Positions 23,058 through 34,075 of a DNA stretch of 64,000 nt are shown here, piece by piece (the first letter of the stretch is position 1; each line of letters starts with the position of its first letter). A program made the translations under genes and the position numbers. This DNA comes from Plectosphaerella cucumerina (lineage: Eukaryota; Ascomycota; Sordariomycetes; Glomerellales; Plectosphaerellaceae), in contig JAGPXD010000002.1 of the NCBI GenBank assembly GCA_020746995.1, forward strand, positions 3,348,001 through 3,412,000, read 5' to 3'. The notes below the pieces were generated by a model. It did no database searches. It was not told where the DNA came from and worked only from the letters and a program-made list of their open reading frames with translations.

Positions 23058-24331
23058 TCACTTCCACAGCTTGCCGAGGGAGATCTCCTTGTCGTCGTGC
23101 TTGTTGAGGATCTTGGCGGTGGCGAGCTCAAAGTCTTCCTGAGTGACGTGGACCCTCCGCTCGCGCAGGGCGTACATGCCAGCCTCTGTGCAGACACCCT
23201 TGAGCTCGGCACCGGAGCAGCCGTTCATCTTCTCGGCGATCTTTGTGAGGTTGATGCCGCGGGTGAGGTTCATCTTGCGCGAGTGGATGCGCAGAATGTC
23301 GGCGCGGGCCTCAACACTTGGAGGGGGGAACTCGATCTTGCGGTCGATACGTCCGGGACGAAGGAGGGCGGGGTCGAGAATGTCGAGACGGTTGGTGGCC
23401 ATGATGATCTTGATGTTCTTGGTGGGCTCGAAGCCGTCGAGCTGGTTGAGGAGCTCGAGCATGGTGCGCTGGACCTCGGAGTCGCCGCCCGAGGAGCCCT
23501 CGACACGGGAGGAGCCGATGGAGTCGATCTCATCCATGAAGATGATGGAGGGTGCGTGCTCGCGGGCCATGACGAAGAGCTCGCGCACCATGCGAGAACC
23601 CTCGCCGATGTACTTCTGGACCAGCTCGGAGCCGGAGACACGGATGAACTTGCAGTCGGTGTGGTGGGCGACGGCGCGAGCGAGGAGGGTCTTTCCAGTT
23701 CCGGGGGGTCCGTAGAGCAGGACGCCCTTTGGCTGGGCGATTCCGAGCGACTCGAAGAGCTCGGGGTGCTTGAGGCCGAGTTCGATGACTTCCTTGATCT
23801 CCTTGATCTGCTGGTCGAGACCGCCGATCATGTCGTATGTGCTGTCGGGAACCTTTTCGACCATCATGAGGGAGACGAGGGGGTCGACGGAGGAGGGGAG
23901 CATCTTCTCGAGCTTGTACGAGTCGGAGAGGAGGGTGACACGCTTGCCGACGGTGAGTTTGGAAACGTCGACGTTGTCGGCGATGTCGACGACTGTGGGA
24001 GAATACGTCAGCTCAAGGTAGGAGACGGGCGGGGGGCAGCTAGGCTCAGGGAGCAAGCGCTCGAGAGTTGCCAAGCCCCCGGAAAGATGAACATACCGTA
24101 TTTGCCTTCCGGATGCACCTTGACGAGCACCTTCTTTGTGCCCATCACCTTGACGACCTCACCGACGTAGGATCCCGGTTGTTGCAGCAGGCCGAGCTCC
24201 TCCCGCAGTAACCGCACCCTGGAGTTGTAGTCGTTCCTCTGAGCCTCGAGACGCCGAAGGACCGCCTGGCCCTTGAGGATCTCGAGCTTCATCGCCTCGA
24301 TCTTGTTCTGGTAGTAGCTGTCGAGCGCCAT
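23058..24331 (-). CDS. RPT6: 26S proteasome regulatory ATPase subunit Rpt6 (Sug1/PSMC5), 389 aa
   Basis: Exon 1 is 24331-24097 and exon 2 is 23992-23058; the 104-bp phase-1 intron joins HPEGKY to VVDIADNVDV. Starts MALDSYYQNKIE with an N-terminal coiled coil (LRRLEAQRNDYNSRVRLLRE), then the OB-fold region (GSYVGEVVKVMGTKKVLVKV). The AAA+ domain has Walker A GPPGTGKT, Walker B IIFMDEIDS, sensor 1 MATNR and the Arg finger stretch RPGRIDRK. It ends KLWK. Identity to yeast and human Rpt6 is very high across the AAA domain. The subunit is one of six ATPases in the proteasome base that unfold and translocate ubiquitinated substrates. It is about 16 residues shorter than yeast Rpt6, at the variable N-terminus. 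Confidence 0.97.
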
Positions 24332-26493
24332 TGTGACTGGGGGGGCGTCCGAGGCGACGGACGGCGGGGTGGGGGAGTTGTGGTGTTCCGGAGGGCAGGC
24401 AGGGCGATGGTGTGATGAGGTTGGTGTTTGTGCGAGTAAAGGGTAGGCGTGGCTATCGTGGGGTGTTTGTTTGGCGACCAAGGGTCAGGGTGTGAGGACG
24501 TTGGCGGGATGGTTTCGTGGTACAAGCTGGTGATGGCAAGGCTGGCTGGCTGGGCTGGTGGTTGCATCAATCAGCAGGCAAACGACCAGCAACGCGTTCA
24601 CCGGGTCAGGTCACGGGACTTGGAGCTATCCCCGATGATTCAGCAGTGTGGTTATGTAATCTAGGCAGTTGCTGGCCCAAGCTCCCAGCATCCTGACCGC
24701 CTTCCCGTTGTGCCGGCAGAACAAACAAGATGCCGGAATGCCAAGTGACGTCTCCAAGCGCCCAGCCAACCGTCACTCGCGGCTGGCCGCCCGCAACGAG
24801 CTGCCCAGAGCCGACTCTCTCCTCAGACACCGCCCACACCCCAAGAGCCCCGGAGGGCGCTAGCAACGGAGAAAGAGCGGGCATATGCATCGCGGCAGTG
24901 GTCGATCACCAATCGCGGTGGTCATGTCTACAGGCGGTGGAGAGGAACCCGCGGGCGCCGGCTCCCTACGGGCACCACGGGACGAACAGGGTCCAACACA
25001 CGGAAGACGAGAAGGGAAGTCTCGCGGCAGGTGACCGGAGCTTGCAGGTGTGTGACATGACGGTCAGAAACGAGGGTCTCTTGGGCTCTTCCCCCCTCCG
25101 GAAGACGGGACATGTGAGCTACCTCTCCGGTGGCGCCGGGATGAGCCCCGATCACGCAAGACCAGAGCTGCCAGAAGGTCCGAGACAGAAGATGACTCTG
25201 GGGGATTGCTGGAGCTTCGTCGGCGCTGCCGGGACACTCCCGAGTCTGGGGAAAGCAAGAGGTGGAGGAATGCAAGGAGCGAGGTGGCGTTGCGCTGACT
25301 CGGGGCTCGTTCTCGGCCGGTCCTGGTGATTCACCTGCGAGTCGTAGGTTGCAGGACGGCGCGCATGTTTACTCTGGCGGTGTCGGTCGAGTGTGTTGGT
25401 TGATGTGGTGGTGGTGGTGGTGCGGGCGGAGATGTCTCGTTTCCTGGTGAGCACACGGTCCTGTGGGGAGTGGACGGGGCGGTCGGTCATCGATCCTGCC
25501 CGGCGTGATCTGACCTGGGGTAAAAAAAAAAAAGGTACTTCCCGAGTACCGCGAGAGAAAGAGTTCAGTCGGGTCGAGATGTCGTAACGGGCGCGTGTCC
25601 CCCTTCATCGCGATGGAAACATTTTCCGAGCATTTCGATTTTAATTGCCAGGCCATGAGCAGTAGTGTAGGTACAAGTAATAAAATAATGAAATAAAGGC
25701 TGGAGGGACGGGAGCTGCGGCCACCAGGAAGGAGCCTTCTGTCCACCCTCGTGTCGTGTTTACTTTCCTCGGTCGCCCCTTCCCTCTTGCCTCGTCAGGT
25801 TCCATTGTGCTGACAACTCCCCCCGGTCGCTGCACCCAAAACTTGGACCCTGTCCACCGTGACAGCGCCAGTGCCCAAGCACCCTCCAGCCCAAAGGGTA
25901 CCACTCGTCACCAGGATCCCGCCTGCAAACACTGGACGGATTGTCAACATCCCGTTGTCTTCCGCCCCATCAACCGTCCGTCCCGTCGCATCTAACTTCT
26001 TCTTCTCCTCTGCCACGACATATCCTTCAACTTCCTACAACAACCTACCGGAAATTCCATCCACCGTCGCTCGCACGGCCGCCTGCGGACTCGGAACCAG
26101 GCGCACTTACTCGTCCTCGGCTGTCAAACGACACGACATTGGGAGAGGGGCGCATCTCGAGATTGCAGCGGAGCTTTCGCCTGCCCTGTCCTGTCCTGTC
26201 CGCCTCGCGCGCAGACTCAAAGCAACCCCATGCCATTTGTGCACGACGGCGCCGCCAGACCTCGCCATATGATCTCCTCCGACCCCCGATTCCCCCCAGA
26301 GCTCACGACAGCTACCGACACATCGCCATCCCAGCGAGGCAGTCCCCTCTGAGAGACTCGACCATCCGTTTGCCTTCCAACGCTGCCATCAGCCTCGCCA
26401 ACGTGCGACAACCCTGTACAAGTACAAGTACCATCATTCAGACGCCCCGCGCATTCCGGGCGCACCACCACAAGCACACAAACAGTACACAAC
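24332..26493. other. Divergent intergenic region between RPT6 and the Vnx1-like gene
   Basis: 2.16 kb containing promoters for both genes. It holds an A12 run at about 25521 and a pyrimidine-rich plus-strand section (about 25,740-26,490) that looks like a long leader for the exchanger. A 250-codon open frame at 25941-26693 overlaps this leader and the first exon in another frame and has no recognisable domain. Confidence 0.5.
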
Positions 26494-29400
26494 ATGGATC
26501 CTCCACCGCACAGTCGCTCGGGGCACGCCGAGTCTGCCAATCCCTCCCCGACCGACACCAGGCGCTCCACGAGACACGACTCCTACGCCGCCGGTCGCGA
26601 CGACCATCTCTCCGAAAGCTTCCAGTCCTTCCAGTCGACCGATACCGTGAGAAGGCGTCCAGAAGGAGGCTACGGTACGTTGGAGATCCCTAAACCCCTA
26701 GCCCATGCCATCGAGCCTTCCGTTTCCCCCCCTCCCACACACCACACCACACCACCATCCTTGCCTCTACGCCAACCCATCTGCCGCCTAGCCCGGCCAA
26801 GACGCACCAAGTGCAGCGCGTGCTCCATCTCCGGCCGCTAGCTGCCCAGCTCCCTATCAGCTCCGACACATTCATTATCACATCCTTGTCCGCCTTGCTT
26901 GCGAATCCACGTACCATCGCACAGGTGCATGGCGACCCAAACACGGGCATCCTCCAACTGACGTCGCCTTCTTTTCTTTCCATCTAGGTTCCATCCAAGG
27001 CCAGTCGTCCGGCTCTCAATATCTCGCAGAACCCTCCTCTTCCTCTGCTCACGACAGATCCCACTCTCGTGCGACGCCAACCCCGGCCCGCTCCCCTAGG
27101 CTGGTTCCCGAACGATCGAGAGGCTCGACCCGCCTGCGAAAGCCTGCCATGCCTCGAAGAATCACGAACCCGGCCGCCCCTCACAAGGGCGAGGTCTTCT
27201 CCACCGAGGACGACATTGCCGAGATCGAAGCCGACGCTGCCGAGCGCCACCGAGAACATCACCAGCACCAACAACAGCAGCAACAAACACAGACCCCAAC
27301 ACAGGCGCCAGGCTATGGCACCCGCAGGAGACCAAATCTCGCAAACACCCTGTCGCGCGTCCAGTCTTCCCGTAGCGATATCGACGAGGAACGGGTCGAG
27401 ACACCGAGCCCCGAGGAGGAAGACGATCACGACACCGCCGACGGCCAGAACGACAACGTCGACGAGAGCGTGCACTCTGTGCATGACGACATCGAGTGCG
27501 ACTCGGACGATGGCGATATCAGCGACGCGGAGAGCTTTACCCTCAAGGACAGGCAACAGGCCATCAACGAGACGCACCCCTTCGGTATCAGGCTGTGGAA
27601 GCCTGCTCTGTACAAGAAGGATCGGTCCGTGCAAAAGACGGCCGAGGGCGACATCCACTCGACGCCCGGCGGCAAGGTGAGCAACTGGCTGCTCTTCTTC
27701 AACCTGCTATGGACCCTCGTCTTTGGCTGGTGGATGGCCACCTTTGCCGCCCTCGGCGCCCTCGTCTGCCTCTTCTTCTACGCCACCCCCAGCGGCCAGG
27801 AGTACGGACGCGTGCTCTGGGGCCTCGCCGCCTACCTCTTTTACCCCTTTGGCAAGTTTGTCCGTCTGGAGCAGGACGAGGCCTACCTTGACGAGGACCA
27901 GGGTGAGGGCCGGAGTATCTCCGAGTATGAGCAATGGCAGAGCGGCGATCTCGAGTATGGCCGCCTCTTCTTCGGTCCGGAACGCAACCGCTCCATCGTC
28001 GGCCGCTCGCGCCGGAGCATCGACTCGGAGCCTAGCGAGACGGATAGCCTCCTCGGCGGCAGGACCGGTCGCAGCGACCAGAATAGCGATGACGGTCCGC
28101 GGATGAAGCGCCGCCTGTTTGGCCGTGGCCAGTGGAACATTGGCCGGGTCATCTTTTTCGCCTTCTTCTACGTCCTTCTGACGCCCTCGCTCATCCTCGT
28201 CTCCCTCGTCTGCTGGTTCTTCGTCTTCACCATCCCCATGGGCAAGGTCACCATGCTGCTCTTCGACCACCTGCGCCGGCATCCCCTCGCCCTGACCTTC
28301 GACACGGATCTCAGCTACGCCCGTCTGTCCAATGGCCAGCACTCCTCCATCCTGCTGTGCACCTACAGGGCGGTCGGGACTCGGTACTGGAAGTACACTG
28401 TCGACGGCACCAACATCTTCCTCATCAACCTGATGGGTGTCGTCATGTTTGTCATCTTCGACTGGCTTGTGCTTGAGAGCATCCTGCACATCGACAGCTT
28501 CATCACCTCGCCCGGCTTCCTCTTCGTCGCCGGACTGCTGTCCATCATCCCGCTCGCCTACTTCATCGGCCAGGCCGTCGCCTCCATCTCGGCCCAGTCG
28601 TCCATGGGCCTCGGCGCCGCTATCAATGCCTTCTTCTCCACAGTCGTCGAGGTCTTCCTCTACTGCGTTGCTCTGAAGCAGGGCAAGGGTGCTCTTGTTG
28701 AGGGCTCTGTGGTCGGCAGCATCTTCGCCGGTATCCTGTTCTTGCCCGGGCTCTCCATGTGCTTCGGTGCTATCAAGCGCAAGACCCAGCGCTTCAACGC
28801 AAAGTCGGCAGGCGTCACGTCCACCATGCTGCTGTTCGCCGTCATTGGCGCCTTCGGCCCGACCCTGTTCTACCAAATTTACGGCACCCACGAGCTCAAC
28901 TGCCTCGATTGCTCCGACTACAACCATGGGGATGTGGCTCCGCTCGGCGACAGCCGCGACTGCAGGAGGTGCTACTTCTCGCAGTCGCCTGCCCTGAACG
29001 ACCGCTTCTACCTTGAGGCTGTGCGGCCCTTCTGCTACTTCTGCGCCTGTCTGCTCTTCCTGTCCTATATTGTTGGACTGTGGTTTACCCTGCGGACTCA
29101 CGCCGCCGTCATCTGGAACGCGGACATCGACGAGAAGAAGCAGGACGAGCATCCCTCACAGACATCGGCGCGGCCCTCGGCGCATCTCTCCTTTGCTGAC
29201 ACGACTGGCGCGTCCACCGACATCCGCGAGTCCCACCTCTACAAGCGCATCCTGGGCCAGTCCCTCAAGCAGGTCGGGCTCCGCGACGAACTGAACCGCC
29301 AGGGCTCGACCGTCACCTCGTCGTCTTACAACGGCACCGCCTCGACGCCTCATCAGGTGCCCCCCAAGGGTGATGGCCTCCGGTCTGGCATGCACTTCCC

Positions 29401-30314
29401 CGGCCTCTCTGACGCCGACAACAACACCCTCGCCCGCGAGGTTGCCGAGATTGCGGCGACCGCTGCCACGTATGCCGCGAGGGACGTCCGCCTGCCCCGA
29501 CGTACGTCTGGGCTCCCTGGCTCCGGAACGGGCACGCAGAACTCTCGTGCCACGGCCAGCCGCTCGGCGGCAGTGGCACCGGCAACCGTCGTCGAGCAGG
29601 AGGATCCTGTCGTCGCCGGACATGCTGGCGGCCACGGCGGCCACGACGCGCCCAACTGGAGCAGGCTCAAGAGTGCCGTCATTCTTCTAAGCGCCACCGT
29701 GCTTTACGCCATTGTTGCTGAGATTCTCGTCGACACTGTCGACGTCGTACTCGAAGGCTTCGCCATTGACGAGAAGTTCCTCGGCATCACCCTCTTCGCC
29801 CTGGTCCCCAATACGACCGAGTTCCTGGTATGTTTTGTCTTGTACGAGTTCCCATGCTGCGATGGCATCTAACGTATTTTAGAACGCCATTTCCTTCGCC
29901 ATGAACGGCAACATTGCCCTGTCGATGGAGATCGGATCCGCCTACGCCCTGCAGGTCTGCCTGCTGCAGATCCCCGCGCTGGTGCTCTTCTCGGCCCTGT
30001 ACCCGCTGCAGCTGAATGTGGGCGACGACATTGAGAACTTTACCTTCTCTCTGTTGTTCCCGCAGTGGGACATGGTCCTTGTGATCCTGTGCGTGTTCCT
30101 GCTCAGCTACATGTACGGCGAGGGCAAGAGCAACTACTTCAAGGGCAGCATTCTGCTGCTGTCGTACCTCGTCGTCATCATGGGATACTACCTCTCGGGA
30201 TACTCGCAGGACGCTATGGGTGCCCAGCGATTCGACATCATGGGCGAGGACGGGACGTACCGGAGCTTCAAGACGATTGGGCGGCGCACGAGCGGGGCGG
30301 TGTTTGATGCTTAG
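26494..30314 (+). CDS. VNX1: Vacuolar cation/H+ exchanger, Vnx1-like (CaCA superfamily), 1150 aa
   Basis: Exons 26494-26674, 26988-29827 and 29883-30314, with introns of 313 and 55 bp; the first is long for this window. Frame is continuous across both junctions (GGYG/SIQGQSS; PNTTEFL/NAISFAMNG). Residues 1-285 are hydrophilic and disordered with a His/Gln-rich run (HREHHQHQQQQQQ) and acidic patches. A YccF-like two-helix domain follows at about 290-350 (SNWLLFFNLLWTLVFGW), as in yeast Vnx1. Then come two clusters of transmembrane helices separated by a hydrophilic loop. The second alpha-repeat reads GITLFALVPNTTEFLNAISF, the Na/Ca-exchanger signature with the conserved acidic Glu. Yeast Vnx1 exchanges Na+ or K+ for H+ at the vacuole; substrate here is inferred. 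Confidence 0.93.
26675..26987 (+). other. Unusually long first intron of the Vnx1-like gene
   Basis: 313 bp from GTACGT to CATCTAG, spliced out between a short exon and the main coding exon. It contains no recognisable gene on either strand; about five times the usual intron length of this window. Confidence 0.75.
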
Positions 30315-32057
30315 GCGAGGAGGGGAGGAAAGAGAAGGGGAGAAGAAGACGTGGAATCATGATTCAACTTGATGCGGTCATTATTGGGACTTTGGCGGGG
30401 TGCAGGACCTGGGGGGCAGGTCATCCTACTTCCTGGAGAGGAAGCTGGTCAAGCTGCCTACGAGTATGGTCTGGCCAGGCCTTGCGCTGCGGTCGGTCGA
30501 CATGGGCCGCGCATACACCTACAGACACACACACTGACACACACACCGCCGCATAATTACAGCAGCATAGGCGCTGCCACACTCAGCATGAATACTGGAA
30601 GTTTGGGGAGTTTTTCGAACGTCCTCACTTTTGAGGGGGTTCTTGACCTGGTACTTTGGCCAGACGAGAAATGCAAACATGTTATCTCGGACCTCTCGTA
30701 CTCTTGTCCTGGTGATGACCCTCTCAGGGAGCCCCTCCCCCATGTCATGACGCCCCCTCATCTGCATGCACGACGACCCGTGGGCCCGCAGTGCCGAGCT
30801 TTTGTCTGCTGTCTGGAAGATACGAGGTTGGGGACTTGTGTAGTGAGCTGATTTGGCGATGTCTTGATTGGGAGGCTTGGTTGAGTAACTCTGGGTGGCT
30901 CTGGGTGTCGCTGAATCCGTGTTTCTGAGCTCGCCGACAGCTAGTTGGATGGCGACATCGCCACAAGGGTGAGAGTAGCAGATGGGATGGTGTTCGTGTT
31001 GTTTTACCCGATCATTGGGTTTCTGGAGATGGATGTCCAGGCAAGCTGCGCCATCGCATAGGTCATCTGGTCATGAACCAAACTCTGAATGGTGGCGTCG
31101 TTCCGGATACTCGTACTTATAAGAGCCATCTTCCCGCACTTCTCGCAATCGTAAAGACTCTCTCTCACTTCACCCAAGAGTCTTAGCGTGGCAGGGTGTA
31201 TGATCCAAGTTAATTTCAAACCTACAAATTTAACCCGAATTATTAAATCGCAAGTTCCGATCTGTCGCATCCAGCATCCTGACGGATCCCTTTCTAAGTA
31301 TGCCTTTGGAAAAAAAAAAACCCCCCTTGAGTCCCAGCACGTGATGAGATGACCTCCAAAGAATGTCCAAACCCCGCGCCCCTCCCCCATCATCACCATT
31401 TCAACCTCCACTCCCCACCTCGCCCGCCCTCGCCTTCGATTTTGCTCCGTCATGAACCTCCCCTCCCCTGTCGACCACCAGCGATAAGACGCACGGCGCA
31501 GGCGTGATGAGGCAACACTATCCGCCAAGGACGCATCGACGAAGGCACCTGCTGCATGCGGTTACGCGCCTGGCTCCCGATCGGCCCTAGCATTGCAACC
31601 CCCCGCCAGGGCCCCCTCAACCTCTACCGTGCGGACGTCCTTCCTGTCAGGGCGCGGACATATCCAACTTCCTCTTGCGTCACGTTCTCGCAGTCTGATT
31701 ATGCAGAACCTGGCCGGGGATGAGGGGTACAACCGGATGAAGAGTTGGTGATGGAGGGGTATCTGGGGAGAAGCGAGTGGATGAGGAGGGATGATATGGG
31801 CGTACCAAGGCTCAAAGGGCCCGACGCCGCCTGGTCTGGGTCGACGTCGATAATCGGCTGCTGTCCCAAGTCTTGGCCTGGAAGGGATTACGCGATGATG
31901 GGACGCTCGCACGACGAAAAGGGCCGCAGCGACCCCTCACTCCATGCAGATCCTTCGGCTCGGTACAAGGCGGCCATCTTGAGCCGAAGAAACAAACAAG
32001 GACGAGAACCCTCCCGAGCCGCCTGTACGATGTTACCTCACATCGTGGCACTACGGG
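30315..32057. other. Intergenic, no gene seen
   Basis: About 1.7 kb with an imperfect CA microsatellite near 30523-30548, a relatively AT-rich section at about 31,060-31,320 ending in an A-run abutting C6 (31310-31326), and otherwise GC-rich sequence. No coding frame shows a known domain. Confidence 0.45.
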
Positions 32058-32064
32058 TATAAAA
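32058..32064 (+). promoter_or_regulatory. TATA box of the carboxypeptidase gene
   Basis: TATAAAA lies 78 bp before the ATG at 32142, flanked by GC-rich sequence; the best TATA box in the window and in a typical position. Confidence 0.7.
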
Positions 32065-32141
32065 CCCCCGACCACCCAGCCTACCGACTTGGATCCGAGG
32101 ACCCTCCTCACCACCCCCCGACGTTGACCCATCCCGCCGCC

Positions 32142-33564
32142 ATGAAGTTCTTCGCCGGCACCCTGGCCCTCGCCTCGCTGGCCCTCGCGGCCGAGCCCCT
32201 GGGCCCCCTCGCCCCCCGCGAAGACCGCGTCAGCTACGACGGCTACCACGTCTACCGCCTCCGCGCCGAGACGCCCCAGGCCATTGAGGCCCTCGAGGCC
32301 CGTCTCGAGGGATACCCGAGCATGCACTCCCGCGACACTCTCGAGGTGGCCGTTCCCCCAGGCGAAGTGCGTCGCTTCGAGGCCCTCGGGCTCGAGGCTC
32401 GCCTCATGTCGTCCGACCTCGGCCAGCAGATGCGCGAGGAGGCCATCGCTCCTGTCTACCGCCGCGACCTCCAGAAGCGCGGGGACCTGCCTGACCTGAG
32501 CTGGTTTCAGACGTACCATCCGTACGATGATCACCTCGAATTCTGGGATGATCTCGTCGAGGCGTTCCCGAACAACTCGAAGAAGGTGAACCTGGGGCCT
32601 TCGTATGAGGGACGGGATATCTATGCGTACCATCTCTGGGGTGATGAGGGTGAGGAGGCCAGTGAGCAGAAGCCTGCGCTGCTGTGGCATGGCACTGTTC
32701 ACGCACGCGAGTGGATCAGCACGATGGTGAGTTTCCTGTCTCGAGATGAATGATGTCAGGGGCTGACATGAGTTCAGGTCGTCGAGTACCTCACCTGGAA
32801 GATCATCGACGGCTACAAGTCGGGCGACCCTGAGATCAAGAGCGTCCTCGACACTTTCTCCCTCAACATCGTCCCCTTCCACAACCCCGACGGTGAGATC
32901 TCCCCCCTCTCGCATATCATCCTTCGTGCTAACCTCCCCAGGCTTCGTCTACACCCAGACAACCCAGCGTCTCTGGCGCAAGAACCGTCAACCCCGCCGC
33001 AACACAACCTGCATCGGCACCGACAACAACCGCAACTGGGACTTCCAGTGGTACGCCGAACCCCCCGAGGGCTCCGTCTCCACCAACCCCTGCGCCGAGA
33101 CCTTCAAAGGCCGCTGCCCCGGCGACACCCCCGAGAACGTCGCCGTCTCCCGCCTCTCTCGCGACCTCGCTGCCCGCCCCGCCGGCATCCGCTCCTACGT
33201 CGACTGGCACTCCTACTCCCAGCTCATCCTCACCCCCTGGGGCTGGAGCTGCGAGCCCGAGGACCTCCCCGTCACTCTTCCCAGGATGCTCGAGGTCGCC
33301 CGCGGCGTCGCCGGTGCCATCTACGAGAACAGCGGGAAGAACTACACCGTCGGCCCGGCCTGCGAGGTTCTCTACTCGTCTTCCGGCACCGGAAGGGACT
33401 TCCACCACGGCGCTACGCATGCCGATCACTCGTGGACTCTTGAGCTGCGGCCCGCTACTGCTCGTGAGGGTGGTTTCGTCCTGCCGCCTGCGCAGATTCT
33501 TGAGACTGTTGAGGAGCAGTGGGCTGGTCAGCGCTGGCTGTTCAAGAACGTCAAGGAGAACTAG
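32142..33564 (+). CDS. Secreted zinc metallocarboxypeptidase, family M14A, 440 aa
   Basis: Three exons: 32142-32726, 32778-32892 and 32942-33564, with introns of 51 and 49 bp. Signal peptide MKFFAGTLALASLALA, then a propeptide of about 95 residues (activation-domain fold; VYRLRAETPQAIEALEARLE), possibly cut near a dibasic site (RDLQKR). The catalytic domain has zinc ligands H187-x2-E190 in HGTVHAREW and H323 in DWHSYSQ, substrate-binding NRNWDFQW, and catalytic E401 in HSWTLELRP. Cys pairs (CIGTDN, CAETFKGRC) suggest disulfides. Family M14A enzymes remove C-terminal residues from peptides outside the cell after propeptide cleavage; preference for hydrophobic or basic side chains is not clear from sequence. 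Confidence 0.94.
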
Positions 33565-33673
33565 GCCTAGCTCGACGATACTTGTATGCAGCATATGATG
33601 CACCCAATGTCCAAAAAGACAGTCAGACCAAGCCCTTTCATCCCACTGCCATGCTTCTGAGTGGTATCAGATC

Positions 33674-33684
33674 AAAAAGCAAAA
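33674..33684 (-). terminator. RNA polymerase III terminator of the tRNA gene
   Basis: Two T-runs on the minus strand (T4 at 33684-33681 and T5 at 33678-33674) begin six bases past the tRNA 3' end, as expected of a Pol III terminator with a backup. Confidence 0.7.
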
Positions 33685-33690
33685 GGTATC

Positions 33691-33771
33691 TTCCGGAACG
33701 GGGAATTGAACCCCGAGCCTGTCGGCGCTCTGCATGAGAGCGACAAATGTTGACCATTACACCATTCCGGA
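33691..33771 (-). tRNA. tRNA-Glu(CTC) with a 9-nt anticodon-loop intron
   Basis: The minus strand folds into a full cloverleaf of 81 nt. The acceptor stem TCCGGAA pairs with TTCCGGA, with discriminator A. The D arm is GTGT/ACAT, the anticodon stem TGTCG/CGACA, and the T arm CGGGG-TTCAATT-CCCCG. The loop between the anticodon stem strands is 16 nt. Removing nine bases (33734-33726) after A37 leaves the seven-base loop CTCTCAC with anticodon CTC, reading Glu codon GAG. The intron contains AGAG, which can pair with the anticodon loop as tRNA splicing endonuclease substrates usually do. Confidence is high for a tRNA; the exact intron edge is inferred from position 37/38. Confidence 0.93.
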
Positions 33772-34075
33772 TTGATGATGAGTAAGCTATCAATAGAGTC
33801 CATAGCCTCTTGTGCTGGGGGTATCTGATCATGCCCTTCTACCCCCTCAGACACTTCGAGCCGAATGTCCAGTGTTGCTCTTGTCCTGATCAGGTGTGTC
33901 ACATCTCATGCTAACAAGTCGTGTTAGTTAGCGCAGTATCCCTGGGGGCGTGTCTGATCAGGAGTTAAACACGGCAGCGAGGCAGCCGTGAAACTCCGCC
34001 GCAACATCAACACAAACACAGAATTTCTTCACAAAAGAAAGCATTACTTTACTACTTAGATCCTGGCTCAGGCTC
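33772..34075. other. Short intergenic region
   Basis: 304 bp between the tRNA gene and the 3' end of the aminopeptidase gene; nothing else supported. Confidence 0.45.

Noticed and set aside
22872..24170. 432-codon plus-strand open frame over RPT6
   Set aside because: Exact antisense of a confidently identified gene; Leu/Val/Asp/Glu-rich composition is the usual shadow of GC-rich coding sequence.
25941..26693. 250-codon plus-strand open frame before the Vnx1-like gene
   Set aside because: Overlaps the first exon of that gene in another frame and continues into its intron; composition (Ser/Arg/Pro/His) fits a translated leader.
27707..29152. 481-codon minus-strand open frame over the Vnx1-like gene
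   Set aside because: Antisense of transmembrane coding sequence; highly acidic and low in complexity.
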